A stretch of DNA of 64,000 nt from Caballeronia catudaia (GTDB lineage Bacteria; Pseudomonadota; Gammaproteobacteria; Burkholderiales; Burkholderiaceae), in the NCBI RefSeq assembly GCF_001544755.2, contig NZ_FCOF02000018.1, forward strand, positions 62,001 to 126,000. Direction: 5' to 3'. Shown in pieces: positions 26,078 to 34,986 of the stretch. The position numbers and the translations under genes are program-made. Every line of letters starts with the position of its first letter. The stretch's first letter is position 1. The notes under the pieces are model-generated. The model made no database searches, was not told the origin of the DNA, and worked only from the letters and a program-made list of their open reading frames with translations.

Positions 26078-27100
26078 ATGCCGACCGAATCCTTGCCCTC
26101 TCTCGCGAAAGAGTCGAACGACGCAGAGCGCCGCGCGCCTGTGTGGCGCGATCTCGCGTGCGTGCTCGGCGCGACGATCGTGGCCGGCGCGCTCTTCGCG
26201 CGATTCGATTTCAGCGAGCTGGCGTATCGCTGGACGCGCAGCGCCGAGCGCTTTCAGCTCGACGAATTGCCGCCGACGCTCGTCGTGCTCGCGCTCGGTC
26301 TCGCGTGGTTCGCGTGGCGGCGTTATCGCGAGGCGCAATCGGAAGTGCAGAGGCGTCGTGCGCTCGAAGAGGAAGCCGAGCATCTGCTGGCCGAGAACCG
26401 GCGTCTCGCGAATCAGGCGCTCGCCGCGCAGGAAACCGAGCGCCGCCATCTCGCGCGCGAACTGCACGACGAGCTCGGCCAATACCTCAACGCCATGTCG
26501 CTCGATGCGGGCCGGATCCGCGATCTGTCGGCGGGACGCGAGGCGGAGATCCATCGGCTGTCGCTTGCGCTGATGCAAAGCGCGACGCATGTGTATCGAG
26601 AGATCGGCGGGATGATTCGCAAGCTGCGTCCCATCGGGCTCGATGAATTCGGCCTGCCGACCGCGCTGGAGCACTGCGTCGATGGCTGGCGCGAGCGCTT
26701 GCCGGATGCGACGTTCACGCTGGCCGTCGACGGCGATTTCGACAATCTCAGCGATACGCTCAACATCACGTTGTACCGGCTTGTTCAGGAAGGGTTGACG
26801 AACGTGTCGAAGTTCGCGCGGACATCGCGTGTCGAGATCTATCTGGCCCGTGCGCCGGAAGAAATCGTCGTGACGGTGGCCGATGATGGTCCTGGCGTCG
26901 ATCTCGCGAAGCCGCGCAAAGGGCTTGGATTGATCGGCATGCGCGAGCGCGTCGAAGCGCTCGGCGGCGAGTTTCACATCGCGAGCGAAGTGGGTTCGGG
27001 CTTTCTGTTTTGCGCGCGCGTGCCGGCTCAGGCGGGGCTGCCGTTGCCGACTTCGGGCCCAAACGAAGCCGCCGCCGACGAAGCGAAATCGGCGAAATGA
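26078..27100 (+). CDS. Membrane sensor histidine kinase (HisKA_3/NarX type)
   Basis: The 340-residue protein has two membrane helices (about 20-37 and 63-79) with a short periplasmic loop. A coiled coil and a HisKA_3 dimerisation domain follow, with phospho-His near residue 130 (RHLARELHDELGQYL), then an HATPase domain (LYRLVQEGLTNVSKFA and GLGLIGMRERVEALGG). This type pairs with LuxR-type regulators, and such a regulator lies on the opposite strand, overlapping its 3' end by 73 bp. Start is uncertain: ATGs at 26066 and 26078 lie beside a TAGAAT sequence. Likely controls PQQ or alcohol-oxidation genes; inference from position. Confidence 0.82.
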   Translation: MPTESLPSLAKESNDAERRAPVWRDLACVLGATIVAGALFARFDFSELAYRWTRSAERFQLDELPPTLVVLALGLAWFAWRRYREAQSEVQRRRALEEEAEHLLAENRRLANQALAAQETERRHLARELHDELGQYLNAMSLDAGRIRDLSAGREAEIHRLSLALMQSATHVYREIGGMIRKLRPIGLDEFGLPTALEHCVDGWRERLPDATFTLAVDGDFDNLSDTLNITLYRLVQEGLTNVSKFARTSRVEIYLARAPEEIVVTVADDGPGVDLAKPRKGLGLIGMRERVEALGGEFHIASEVGSGFLFCARVPAQAGLPLPTSGPNEAAADEAKSAK

Positions 27101-27720
27101 AGCCCTAAGCGATTCGCGATCTGCGCGAGTTGCACGCCGTTGTCCGCGCCGAACTTCTGACGGATTACGGATTGATGATTCGCCACGGTCTTCTGACTCA
27201 AGCCCAGCTTCTCCGCGATGCTCGGCAGCGTATACCCCTGCACCAGCAGCCGCAGCACTTCGAACTCGCGCGCCGATAACTGGCGTCCTTCCTGAATGCT
27301 CGCGCGCAACGCGAGCGCCTGCGATACGTCCGGACTCAGATACGAAATGCGCCGCGCGACGGAGCGCACCGCTTCGACGAGCACATCGGGCGCGCTCGCC
27401 TTCGTGACATAGCCGCGCGCGCCGGCATCGAGCGCGCGTCGCACGAAGATCGCTTCCTCGTGCACGCTGAAGATCAGCACGTGTGCATGCGGTTCGCGCG
27501 CGAGCATGCGCCGCATCGCCTCGATGCCGCTCGCGCCGGGCAACGCGAGATCCATCACGACGACATCCGGCTGCAACGCGCAAAACTTCTGGTAAGCCTC
27601 GGCCGCATTCGCCGCTTCCCCCGCAACGTTCACATCGGGGCTCAGTTCGAGCAGACGCTTGTAGCCCTCACGCACGACGGCGTGATCGTCCACGAGCAGC
27701 ACGGAGATGTCGGCAATCAT
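27028..27720 (-). CDS. LuxR/NarL-type response regulator, last gene of the pqq run
   Basis: The 230-residue protein has an N-terminal receiver (Asp11-Asp12, phospho-Asp57 in VVVMDLALPG, Lys107 in GYVTKAS) and a C-terminal LuxR helix-turn-helix (LSAREFEVLRLLVQGYTLPS, then KLGLSQKTVANHQSVI). Its ATG overlaps the pqqE stop, so it is translationally coupled to PQQ biosynthesis. The cognate kinase is most likely the HisKA_3 protein encoded convergently on the other strand, whose 3' end it overlaps. By analogy with regulators such as ExaE or FlhR it may activate PQQ-dependent dehydrogenase genes; the target is not shown here. Confidence 0.84.
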   Translation of the reverse strand: MIADISVLLVDDHAVVREGYKRLLELSPDVNVAGEAANAAEAYQKFCALQPDVVVMDLALPGASGIEAMRRMLAREPHAHVLIFSVHEEAIFVRRALDAGARGYVTKASAPDVLVEAVRSVARRISYLSPDVSQALALRASIQEGRQLSAREFEVLRLLVQGYTLPSIAEKLGLSQKTVANHQSVIRQKFGADNGVQLAQIANRLGLHFADFASSAAASFGPEVGNGSPA

Positions 27721-28913
27721 GGCGTGTCTTCTCCTTCTTCTGAACCATTATCGCGATCGAGCGCCGCGATGCGTTTCGAGTTCGCATCGTTGCGGAAGAG
27801 GATGGGCTGTTCCTGCGGCTCCTGTCTCGCCGATGCCGCACGCACCACTTCGATCACGCGCTCGTGATGCGCAGACTTGTCGCACACGGGGTCCGCGTTC
27901 GCTGGATCTTGCGTCAGCAAATACGCCTGACAGCGGCAGCCGCCCATGTCGATGGCTTTCTCATCGCAACTGCGGCACGGCTCCTTCATCCAGCCGAAGC
28001 CGCGAAAGCGATTGAACGCATCGCTCTCGTACCAGATGTCCCTCAGCGGCATGTCGGTGACGTTCGGAAACGTGAGGCCCGGCAGCGAGCGCGCGGTATG
28101 ACAGGGCAACGCGGCGCCATCGGGCGCGATGCCGAGAAACACCGAGCCCCAGCCGTTCATGCAGCGCTTCGGCCTGCGTTCGTAGTAATCGGGCACGACG
28201 AAGAAAATCTTGCACCTGTCGCCGATTTCCTTGCGATACCGCTCGACCACGGCTTCGGCTTCGTCGAGTTGTTCTTTCGTCGGCATGAGCTGCGCGCGGT
28301 TCGCGTGCGCCCAGCCGTAATACTGCGTGTTCGCGAGCTCGAGATATTCCGCGCCCATCGCGAGCGCCATGTCGATGATGCGTCCGATATGCGGCAGGTT
28401 ATAACGATGCAGCACGCAGTTGAGCACCATCGGAAAGTCGTGCGCCTTGATGAGATTCGCGACGCGCTTCTTGTAGTCGAAGGTCTTCGTGCTCGACAGA
28501 AAATCGTTGAGCTCTTGCGACGAGTCCTGAAACGAGAGCTGAATGTGATCGAGGCCCGCGTCCTGCAACGCGGCGATGCGCTTCTCCGTCAAGCCGATGC
28601 CCGACGTGATGAGGTTCGTATAGAAGCCGAGCTTGCGCGCTTCGCCGACGAGCGTTTCGAGATCGTCGCGCAAGAGCGGCTCGCCGCCGGAGAAGCCGAG
28701 TTGCGCCGCGCCCAGCGCGCGAGCCTGACGCAATACATCGAGCCATTGATCGGTATCGAGCTCGCGCGTGTGATCGGTGTAGTTCACCGGGTTGTAGCAG
28801 AACACGCAATGCAGCGGACAGCGATACGTCAGTTCCGCGAGCAGCCACAGCGGCGGCGCGATCGGCGCGTCTTCCTGCTCCGGTTTCGCGATGGGTTCGG
28901 ACAAGTCGGTCAT
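27717..28913 (-). CDS. pqqE: PqqE radical-SAM peptide cyclase
   Basis: The 398-residue enzyme has the radical-SAM Cys32/Cys36/Cys39 motif (YRCPLHCVFCYNP) and the PqqE SPASM-type C-terminal Cys cluster (CHTARSLPGL, EPCRSCDEKAIDMGGCRCQA). PqqE uses S-adenosylmethionine to join Glu and Tyr side chains of the PqqA peptide bound to PqqD, the first step of PQQ synthesis. The start at 28913 (MTDLSEPIA) gives the family length; an upstream extension would run into pqqD. The gene follows pqqD by a few bases and overlaps the response regulator. Confidence 0.96.
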   Translation of the reverse strand: MTDLSEPIAKPEQEDAPIAPPLWLLAELTYRCPLHCVFCYNPVNYTDHTRELDTDQWLDVLRQARALGAAQLGFSGGEPLLRDDLETLVGEARKLGFYTNLITSGIGLTEKRIAALQDAGLDHIQLSFQDSSQELNDFLSSTKTFDYKKRVANLIKAHDFPMVLNCVLHRYNLPHIGRIIDMALAMGAEYLELANTQYYGWAHANRAQLMPTKEQLDEAEAVVERYRKEIGDRCKIFFVVPDYYERRPKRCMNGWGSVFLGIAPDGAALPCHTARSLPGLTFPNVTDMPLRDIWYESDAFNRFRGFGWMKEPCRSCDEKAIDMGGCRCQAYLLTQDPANADPVCDKSAHHERVIEVVRAASARQEPQEQPILFRNDANSKRIAALDRDNGSEEGEDTP

Positions 28914-28917
28914 GACA

Positions 28918-29226
28918 CTACTCCAGCCAGCCCCGCGCACGCGCGCCGGCGATGAACGCCCGCACGTCGTCGCCGAGGCCGCTTGCATTGAACGCCGCTT
29001 CCAGGTCCGCGACGAGCGCGGGGATATCGCGCGTGCCGTCGCATCGCAGAAGAATCTGCGCGGCGCTCTGATTGAGCTTCACCATGCCTTCGGGATACAG
29101 CAGCACGTGCGCGTCCTGCGCCGGCTCCCATTGCAGGCGAAAGAGGCGTTTGAGTTTCGGATGCAACGAATCGTCGGGCGCCTCGACGGCTTCCTGCTTT
29201 CGTTGAGTCGGAGGGTTATCGCTCAT
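28918..29226 (-). CDS. pqqD: PqqD peptide chaperone
   Basis: The 102-residue protein contains the PqqD core: HPKLKRLFRLQWEPAQDAHV, LYPEGMVKLNQSAAQILLRC and DGTRDIPALVADLEAAF. PqqD binds the PqqA precursor and presents it to PqqE. Here it is a separate protein rather than fused to PqqC or PqqE. It overlaps pqqC at its start by four bases and ends five bases before pqqE. Confidence 0.94.
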   Translation of the reverse strand: MSDNPPTQRKQEAVEAPDDSLHPKLKRLFRLQWEPAQDAHVLLYPEGMVKLNQSAAQILLRCDGTRDIPALVADLEAAFNASGLGDDVRAFIAGARARGWLE

Positions 29227-29996
29227 TGCGGGAACGCCTTTTCGATCGAATCGAGCATGGTCCAGAGGATATCCAGCTTGAATTGCAGAATGTCGAGCGC
29301 GCGCTGTTGCTCCTGACGCGTCGTGAAATGCGCGAGCGTCACTTCGAGGCCATGCTCGACATCGCGCTGTGCAAGCGACACGCGCGAGCGGAAGTAGTTG
29401 AGTCCGTCAGGCTCGATCCACTTGTAATGCTCGGGCCACGTCGCGAGACGATCCTTGTGAATCTGCGGCGCGAACATTTCCGTCAGCGACGAGCACACGG
29501 ATTCTTGCCACGGCGCGCGTCGCGCGAAGTTCACATAGGCATCGACGGCGAAGCGCACGCCCGGCGTCACGAGTTTCAGCGACCATAGATCGTCGCGCGA
29601 GAGGCCGACCGCATCGCCGAGACGCGCCCATGCTTCGATGCCGCCAGGCTGATCGTCATAACCATCGTGATCGAGAATGCGCAGCACCCAGCGGCGGCGC
29701 GTTTCACGATCGGGGCAATTCGACATCACCGCCGCATCCTTCAGCGGAATGTTGATCTGATAGTAGAAGCGGTTCGCGACCCAGCCGCGTATCTGTTCCT
29801 TCGTGCAGCCGCCGCCATTCATCTTCACGTTGAACGGATGATGAATGTGATACGCCGTGCCTTTCGCGCGCAATTGCGCCTCGAATTCATCGCGCGTCCA
29901 CGCGGGGCCGTCGTCGCTCGCTTTCGTGAAGATCGGGCCTGTGGTGGGGTTCAGCATCGGTGCGAACATCGAACGCATCTCCAAGGTATAGGTCAT
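29223..29996 (-). CDS. pqqC: PqqC, pyrroloquinoline-quinone synthase
   Basis: The 257-residue protein has the PqqC signature YHIHHPFNVKMNGGGCTKEQ, followed by GWVANRFYYQINIPLKDAAV and RILDHDGYDDQPGGIEAW. The enzyme performs the last step, ring closure and eight-electron oxidation of the intermediate to PQQ with oxygen and no metal. The ATG overlaps the pqqB stop (ATGA). The first 20 residues are longer than in many homologues, so a start at an internal Met (residue 8 or 10) is possible. Confidence 0.95.
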   Translation of the reverse strand: MTYTLEMRSMFAPMLNPTTGPIFTKASDDGPAWTRDEFEAQLRAKGTAYHIHHPFNVKMNGGGCTKEQIRGWVANRFYYQINIPLKDAAVMSNCPDRETRRRWVLRILDHDGYDDQPGGIEAWARLGDAVGLSRDDLWSLKLVTPGVRFAVDAYVNFARRAPWQESVCSSLTEMFAPQIHKDRLATWPEHYKWIEPDGLNYFRSRVSLAQRDVEHGLEVTLAHFTTRQEQQRALDILQFKLDILWTMLDSIEKAFPQ

Positions 29997-30913
29997 AGCT
30001 CGAACGTCATGCCGTCGTGCGCGACTTCGATGCCGTGCTCCGACAACGCGCGCCTTTCGGGTCCATCTTCGATAAGGATCGGATTCGTGTTGTTGATATG
30101 AATGAGCACCTTGCGCACGCCATCGCGATCAATCGAATCCAGTACTTCGATCATCCCGCCCGCGCCGCTTTGCGCGAGATGGCCCATGTCCTTGCCGGTC
30201 TTTTTCGTGAGGCCGAGACGGATCATTTCATCGTCGGTCCACACCGTGCCATCGACGAGCAACAGGTCCGCTTCGCGCATCGCATCGAGCACGCGCGGCT
30301 CCAGCGCGCCGAGGCCCGGCGCATAGAACGCGCGCTTGCCCGTCGCGGTATTCGTGAACATGAGACCGATGTTGTCGCCCGTTTCCGGCGCATCGCGATG
30401 CGGCGAATAAGGCGGCGCCTTGCTCGACAAGGGCAATGCGTCGATCTTCACGCGCGGCAGCTCGGGCACGGAGAACGCGGCGCCATCGAGCGCGATGCGT
30501 CTGTGCTCCACGCCGCAGTAATGCGACAGGATCGACGTGATCGGAAAGCCCGTCGAGAGGTCTTGCCACACGGCTTCGGTCGTATAGATCGGCAGGGGCG
30601 CGCCGCGCTCGCGCAGCATCAGAAGACCGGTGACGTGATCGATTTGCGCATCCATCGTGACGACAGCGGCAATGCCCGTGTCGCGCACCTTGCGCGCGGG
30701 CTGCAATCCCGGGTTCGCGGCGATCTGCGCAAGAATGTCCGGCGATGCGTTGACGAGCAGCCAGTCCTCGCCGTTATCGGTAATAGCAATGGACGATTGC
30801 GTGCGCGGGCGCGCCGCGATCGTGCCGCGCCGCACGCCGTCGCAATTGCGGCAGTTGCAGTTCCATTGCGGGAAGCCGCCGCCCGCCGATGAACCGAGCA
30901 CGCGAATTTTCAA
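29993..30913 (-). CDS. pqqB: PqqB, metallo-beta-lactamase-fold oxidase; TTG start
   Basis: Taking the TTG at 30913 as start gives 306 residues beginning MKIRVLGSSAGGGFPQWNC, exactly the family N-terminus. GGAGG lies 8 bases upstream, and the TTG overlaps the cytochrome b stop as TTGA. An alternative GTG at 30919 is too close to the GGAGG. Cys residues in WNCNCRNC and the fold motif MDAQIDHVTGLLML fit PqqB, which is thought to hydroxylate the Glu-Tyr intermediate. It overlaps pqqC by four bases. Confidence 0.95.
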   Translation of the reverse strand: MKIRVLGSSAGGGFPQWNCNCRNCDGVRRGTIAARPRTQSSIAITDNGEDWLLVNASPDILAQIAANPGLQPARKVRDTGIAAVVTMDAQIDHVTGLLMLRERGAPLPIYTTEAVWQDLSTGFPITSILSHYCGVEHRRIALDGAAFSVPELPRVKIDALPLSSKAPPYSPHRDAPETGDNIGLMFTNTATGKRAFYAPGLGALEPRVLDAMREADLLLVDGTVWTDDEMIRLGLTKKTGKDMGHLAQSGAGGMIEVLDSIDRDGVRKVLIHINNTNPILIEDGPERRALSEHGIEVAHDGMTFEL

Positions 30914-31482
30914 GGCCACATCCTCCGCAAGAGACCGTCGCGATCGATCAGTTGATGCTTCATCGCGCCGAGAAAGTGAATGATGACGAGCGCGGCCATG
31001 ATCCACGCGATCGTCTCGTGAATGCCGAACAAGATGCCGCGCAAATGCTTGTCGTCCCAGCCCCATTGCGGCAGCGTGAGGCCCCAGACTTTCGTGCCGA
31101 ACTTGTTGAACGACGAGCCGAGATAACCGGTGAGCGGCATCCCCACCATCCCTACGTATAAAAGAGCCTGCGTAATGCTCGCGGCGGCGCGTTGCCACGT
31201 CGGCATCGGCGGCAGAGGCGGACGGCCATAAGCCAGGCGTACCAGGATGCGCATCAGCACAAGCAGGAAAACGGTGATTCCAAGCGATTTATGGAAGTTG
31301 ATGAGGTCCGACTTGAACGGCAGCCCGCGCGGCAGTGCGACCATATAGAAGCCGATGCACAGCATCGCGATGATCGCAATCGCGATCAGCCAGTGCAGCG
31401 CGATCATCGGGCCTGCATAGCGCTCGCTCGAGGCATTCGGTCTGCCGTCGCGCGACGTCGCGGGTGTCTGCGCGGTGCTCAT
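30910..31482 (-). CDS. Cytochrome b561-type membrane protein
   Basis: The 190-residue protein has four hydrophobic helices and the His residues expected for two b-type hemes: PMIALHWLIAIAIIAMLCIG, LINFHKSLGITVFLLVLMR, GIHETIAWIMAALVIIHFLG and the last His in GAMKHQLIDRDG. Bacterial b561 proteins move electrons between quinol and acceptors in the inner membrane. It lies between fhcC and pqqB, overlapping pqqB by four bases, so it is part of the PQQ operon and may link a periplasmic dehydrogenase to the quinone pool. That role is inference. Confidence 0.88.
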   Translation of the reverse strand: MSTAQTPATSRDGRPNASSERYAGPMIALHWLIAIAIIAMLCIGFYMVALPRGLPFKSDLINFHKSLGITVFLLVLMRILVRLAYGRPPLPPMPTWQRAAASITQALLYVGMVGMPLTGYLGSSFNKFGTKVWGLTLPQWGWDDKHLRGILFGIHETIAWIMAALVIIHFLGAMKHQLIDRDGLLRRMWP

Positions 31483-31528
31483 CGCATCTTTCCTGTATGA
31501 AGCAAACAGTCCATTGTTCCTCTCCGGG

Positions 31529-32350
31529 CTATGAATTGGCGATCAGCAATTCCCCGCGTCCGTCCACGGCGAGGTCGCCGGCGTAGCGTCGCGGCACTAT
31601 CTTGCCCGCGAGTTGGGAAAAGGGCGCGATCTCCTTTGCAAGCATGCGCGTGAAGAGCAGCCAGAACGTGTCGAAGCCGTGGCCGCCTTCGGTGAAGGTC
31701 GGCGGAAGGCGAGATGGCGGGCTCGTCAGAAACACCGTGCCGCGACGCATACCGTATCCCAAGTGTGCGCCCACTTTGCCGCCGATGCAGACCGTGCCCG
31801 CGACGAGCCGCGACGCGGTGAAATCGCCCGCATCGCCCGCGAGGAGGACCGTGCCGCGCCGCATGCGGTCCGCGAGCCGCGCGCCTGCGTTACCGTGGAT
31901 CGTGAGCGTGCCGCCCGTCATGCCTTCCATGTCGCCGGGCAGCGCGCCTGCCGCGAAATCGCCCGCATTGCCGTGAATCGTGAGCCGCCCGCCCTGCATC
32001 TCGCACGCGGCGTATGCTCCGGCATCGCCATGAATGCGCAACTCGCCGCCGAGCATCTTTATGCCCGCATGATCGCCCGCGTGGCCGTGCACCGTTAGCG
32101 TGCCTTCGGTCATGTTCGCGCCGATGCGATCGAGCCATCGCGCATCGCCTTCGATCGTGAGCGAAGGCGCATCGCTTTGCGTCCACGCGATGTCGAAACA
32201 ATCGCCCAGCGCGCACGTTTCGCCCGCGCCTTGCAGCACGATGCGCGGTATGTCGTGCGGTGCAGTCGACGCGAGCACCGCAGGCAGTAAATTCGACGCA
32301 TCGACGCGAAAGCCTGGCGCATTTTTTACGCGCAATTCGAAAGCGTTCAT
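31529..32350 (-). CDS. fhcC: Formyltransferase/hydrolase complex subunit FhcC
   Basis: The 273-residue protein contains five repeats of the GltS-C-type beta helix (GGRLTIHGNAGDFAAG, GGTLTIHGNAGARLAD, GTVLLAGDAGDFTAS), as in formylmethanofuran dehydrogenase subunit C and FhcC. In methylotrophs FhcC holds the FhcA and FhcD subunits of the complex that converts formyl-H4MPT to formate. Its ATG overlaps the fhcD stop. 47 bp then separate it from the cytochrome b561 gene on the same strand, a gap without an obvious terminator. Confidence 0.93.
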   Translation of the reverse strand: MNAFELRVKNAPGFRVDASNLLPAVLASTAPHDIPRIVLQGAGETCALGDCFDIAWTQSDAPSLTIEGDARWLDRIGANMTEGTLTVHGHAGDHAGIKMLGGELRIHGDAGAYAACEMQGGRLTIHGNAGDFAAGALPGDMEGMTGGTLTIHGNAGARLADRMRRGTVLLAGDAGDFTASRLVAGTVCIGGKVGAHLGYGMRRGTVFLTSPPSRLPPTFTEGGHGFDTFWLLFTRMLAKEIAPFSQLAGKIVPRRYAGDLAVDGRGELLIANS

Positions 32351-33288
32351 GCGCGGCTCCCGTCGATATCCTTCGACAACTCGTGCAGCCTGAAGTGATA
32401 GGGCCCCAGCTTGCCGCCGTAATTGCCGGCTGAAATGCGCAGCACGCCGCCCGCGCGCCCGATCTTCGTTGCGGCCGCGATGCCCGCCGTCATCGCGCCG
32501 CCGACGTCGGAATCGGTGAGGCCGTCGATCACGATTTCGAGCACGCACGCGATATCCGGCGTCAGTTCGCTTTTCTTCGACAAACCGACGAGCGTCGGGC
32601 AAAACGCATCGTTCGTGGATGCCGTCGCCCCCGCGTATTTCGAGCCGATTTTCGAGCCCGAGCGCACGACGCCGCCCGGAAAGGGCGTGATGACGTTCGG
32701 CAGGCGGTGCATCGCGGCGACGGCGGATTCGGCGGCGTCCAGCGCGCTGTCGATATCGCGTGCGAGAAAGAGCAGATTGCCGCCGCCGACCGCTTTCACC
32801 GTCGCGGTGAATTCCTCGCAGACAAACTCGCCGTCCATCACGGGCACGCGCCAGTAACGCGTGCCGTCCAGCACTTTCGATATTTGATAGCCGTCGCCGA
32901 AAAAGCGCAGGCCCGCGCCGAGCGGTGCGTTATCGGAGAGCGGCGCGCGCGTGTCCGCCGGATCGATGCCGCCGTACACCGCCGTGGTCGGACACGTCAG
33001 CACGCATTGCCCGACGCGCCGCGCGATCTGCTTCGCCAGTTCCTTCGACGATATCGCGAAGATCAGCACGGATACGCCCGGCCTTCCGTCGGGCGTTTCA
33101 TCGCCGGACAGGTCGCGTTCGACGCCCGCTTCGCAGCCGCAATCGATGACGGACGTGGCGAAGCCCGTGAGCGAATTCGCGGCGTGGCGAGCCCATGTCG
33201 GCGAATGCGCGGTGATGACGAGGCGCGTCGCCTTCATTGGGAAGGCTTCGGCGAAGGTGCCGTCGATCTGCGTGCCGTTGATGACCAT
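32347..33288 (-). CDS. fhcD: Formylmethanofuran:H4MPT formyltransferase subunit FhcD
   Basis: The 313-residue protein matches Ftr/FhcD throughout: MVINGTQIDGTFAEAFPMKA at the N-terminus, VLTCPTTAVYGGID, VPVMDGEFVCEE, and FCPTLVGLSKKSELTP near the C-terminus. It transfers the formyl group from formyl-H4MPT to the furan cofactor carried in the Fhc complex. The gene begins three bases after the fhcA stop and overlaps fhcC, in the usual bacterial order B-A-D-C. Confidence 0.95.
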   Translation of the reverse strand: MVINGTQIDGTFAEAFPMKATRLVITAHSPTWARHAANSLTGFATSVIDCGCEAGVERDLSGDETPDGRPGVSVLIFAISSKELAKQIARRVGQCVLTCPTTAVYGGIDPADTRAPLSDNAPLGAGLRFFGDGYQISKVLDGTRYWRVPVMDGEFVCEEFTATVKAVGGGNLLFLARDIDSALDAAESAVAAMHRLPNVITPFPGGVVRSGSKIGSKYAGATASTNDAFCPTLVGLSKKSELTPDIACVLEIVIDGLTDSDVGGAMTAGIAAATKIGRAGGVLRISAGNYGGKLGPYHFRLHELSKDIDGSRA

Positions 33289-33291
33289 GCC

Positions 33292-34986
33292 TCAACTCCC
33301 GCTCGCCGCGAAGCACGCGACGGGAAGGAGCCGCCCGCCGTTGCAGCACGCGCAGATTTCGTCGTCGCCGATCGCGATGTTCTCGAAGCGCGTCGCGAGA
33401 TTCGCCTGCGCGTAGTCGCGCACGCGCTTTTCGATTGCGCGGTCGTAGTCGGGACGCACGTAATGGATGCCGCCCGTGGGCGTTGCGAGCAGCGTGCCGT
33501 CGCGCGCGATCAATTCACCATCTTTGAACACGAATGCGGGTGACGTGAACATGCGCTCGCGGTCGGCGTCATCGCGATACACGGCGATATCCGCCGCCGC
33601 GCCCGCGCCGAGATGACCGCGATCCTTCAAACCAAGCAGTTTCGCGGGACCGGCGCGCGTGATGATCGCGATGTCGTACAGCGAGAACTCGCGCGTGATT
33701 TCGCTCAAGGCGCTCGCGGTTTTGGCATCGGCGTGAAGCTTGTCGAGCTGTTCGTCGCGAAACGATTTGTCCATCAATAGGCGGATCAGATGTGGATAGC
33801 TCGTGAACGGCGCGCCGTTCGGATGATCGGTCGTCATCGACACGCGCCACGGGTCGTCGACGAGCAGAAAGATCTCCAGCCCGATGATCCATTGCAGCGC
33901 ATTCACATGACTTTGCTCGCGATACTTGAACGGCACGATGCCGCAGCCCGCATCGCATTCGATATCGCCGAGCACCCATTTGCGCGGCCGGGCCATCGGC
34001 GCGTTCTTGAACTGCATCATCGTGTCGCCGGAAGCGGTGACCGTCTGGCCGAAGATGATCTGGCCGACATCGATGGTCACGTTGGGCCGCGCATTCACGG
34101 CTTCGGCGATCGCACGCGCGCCCGACGAGAACTTGCGCGGGCCTTCGGTGCCGTAGCTGTGGAACTGGATATGCGTCAGATGAATGGGCAGACCTTCGGC
34201 GGTATCCATCGTCCGTATCGTCGAATCGATGTTGCCCGGCACGCCCAGATTGCTCGCGTGCACATGCAGCGGATGCGGCACGCGCAGATCGGTGAGCGCG
34301 CGCGTGAGCGTCTTCAGCACGTCGCGCGGCGTGATGCCGTAGTGCACGTGCTTTTCATCGACATCGAGCGAACGCTGATTGAACTTGAACGCCGAGATGC
34401 CGCCCGGATTCACGACTTTCACGCCGAGCGCCTTGCTCGAATCGACCGTCCAGCCGACGTAATCGCGCAGGCGCTCGAAGTCTTCTTTCGCCGCGAGCAT
34501 TTGCAGGAAGAGTTCGTCGTTGCCCATCATCACGTAGGCGCCGTGATCGATGATCGGCGTGTCGCCCATTTCCAGATGCGCGTGGCGCGCGTTCGACGCG
34601 ATCATCGCCGGCTCGAACGCGGCCGTGTAGCCCATTTCCGCGTAGCGATAGCCGGCCGCGAGCGTGCCCGGCGCGCAGACGCCGCACGAGGGCAGGCGCA
34701 TGTAGCGGCCTTCGTTCGGGCGATCGGGCACGGCGCGCGGATCGTCGCGATGATCTTCGGGCAAGAGCAGCCGCGACAGATTCGTCTTGCCGCCGCCGAT
34801 ATGCGAATGCAGGTCGATGCCGCCTGCCATCACGATCATGCCGCTCGCGTCGAAATCGTGTCCGATGCTTTCGTTCGAAGCATCATCGACGATGCGGCCT
34901 TCGCGGATATAGACGTCGCGCTTCACGCCGTCGACGCCGTTCGCCGGATCGTAGAGCGTGCCGCCTCGCAAGCGCGTGACGCTCAT
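33292..34986 (-). CDS. fhcA: Formyltransferase/hydrolase complex subunit FhcA
   Basis: The 564-residue amidohydrolase-fold subunit has the metal-binding GGIDLHSHIGGGKTNLSRLL near residue 56 and the characteristic ESNLGVPGN-type segment here read as HASNLGVPGNIDSTIRTMD, with TTDHPNGAPFTSYPHLIRLL further on. FhcA hydrolyses the formyl-furan intermediate to formate. The gene follows fhcB with a four-base overlap (34983-34986). Residues look intact and length matches FhcA of Methylobacterium. Confidence 0.95.
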   Translation of the reverse strand: MSVTRLRGGTLYDPANGVDGVKRDVYIREGRIVDDASNESIGHDFDASGMIVMAGGIDLHSHIGGGKTNLSRLLLPEDHRDDPRAVPDRPNEGRYMRLPSCGVCAPGTLAAGYRYAEMGYTAAFEPAMIASNARHAHLEMGDTPIIDHGAYVMMGNDELFLQMLAAKEDFERLRDYVGWTVDSSKALGVKVVNPGGISAFKFNQRSLDVDEKHVHYGITPRDVLKTLTRALTDLRVPHPLHVHASNLGVPGNIDSTIRTMDTAEGLPIHLTHIQFHSYGTEGPRKFSSGARAIAEAVNARPNVTIDVGQIIFGQTVTASGDTMMQFKNAPMARPRKWVLGDIECDAGCGIVPFKYREQSHVNALQWIIGLEIFLLVDDPWRVSMTTDHPNGAPFTSYPHLIRLLMDKSFRDEQLDKLHADAKTASALSEITREFSLYDIAIITRAGPAKLLGLKDRGHLGAGAAADIAVYRDDADRERMFTSPAFVFKDGELIARDGTLLATPTGGIHYVRPDYDRAIEKRVRDYAQANLATRFENIAIGDDEICACCNGGRLLPVACFAASGS

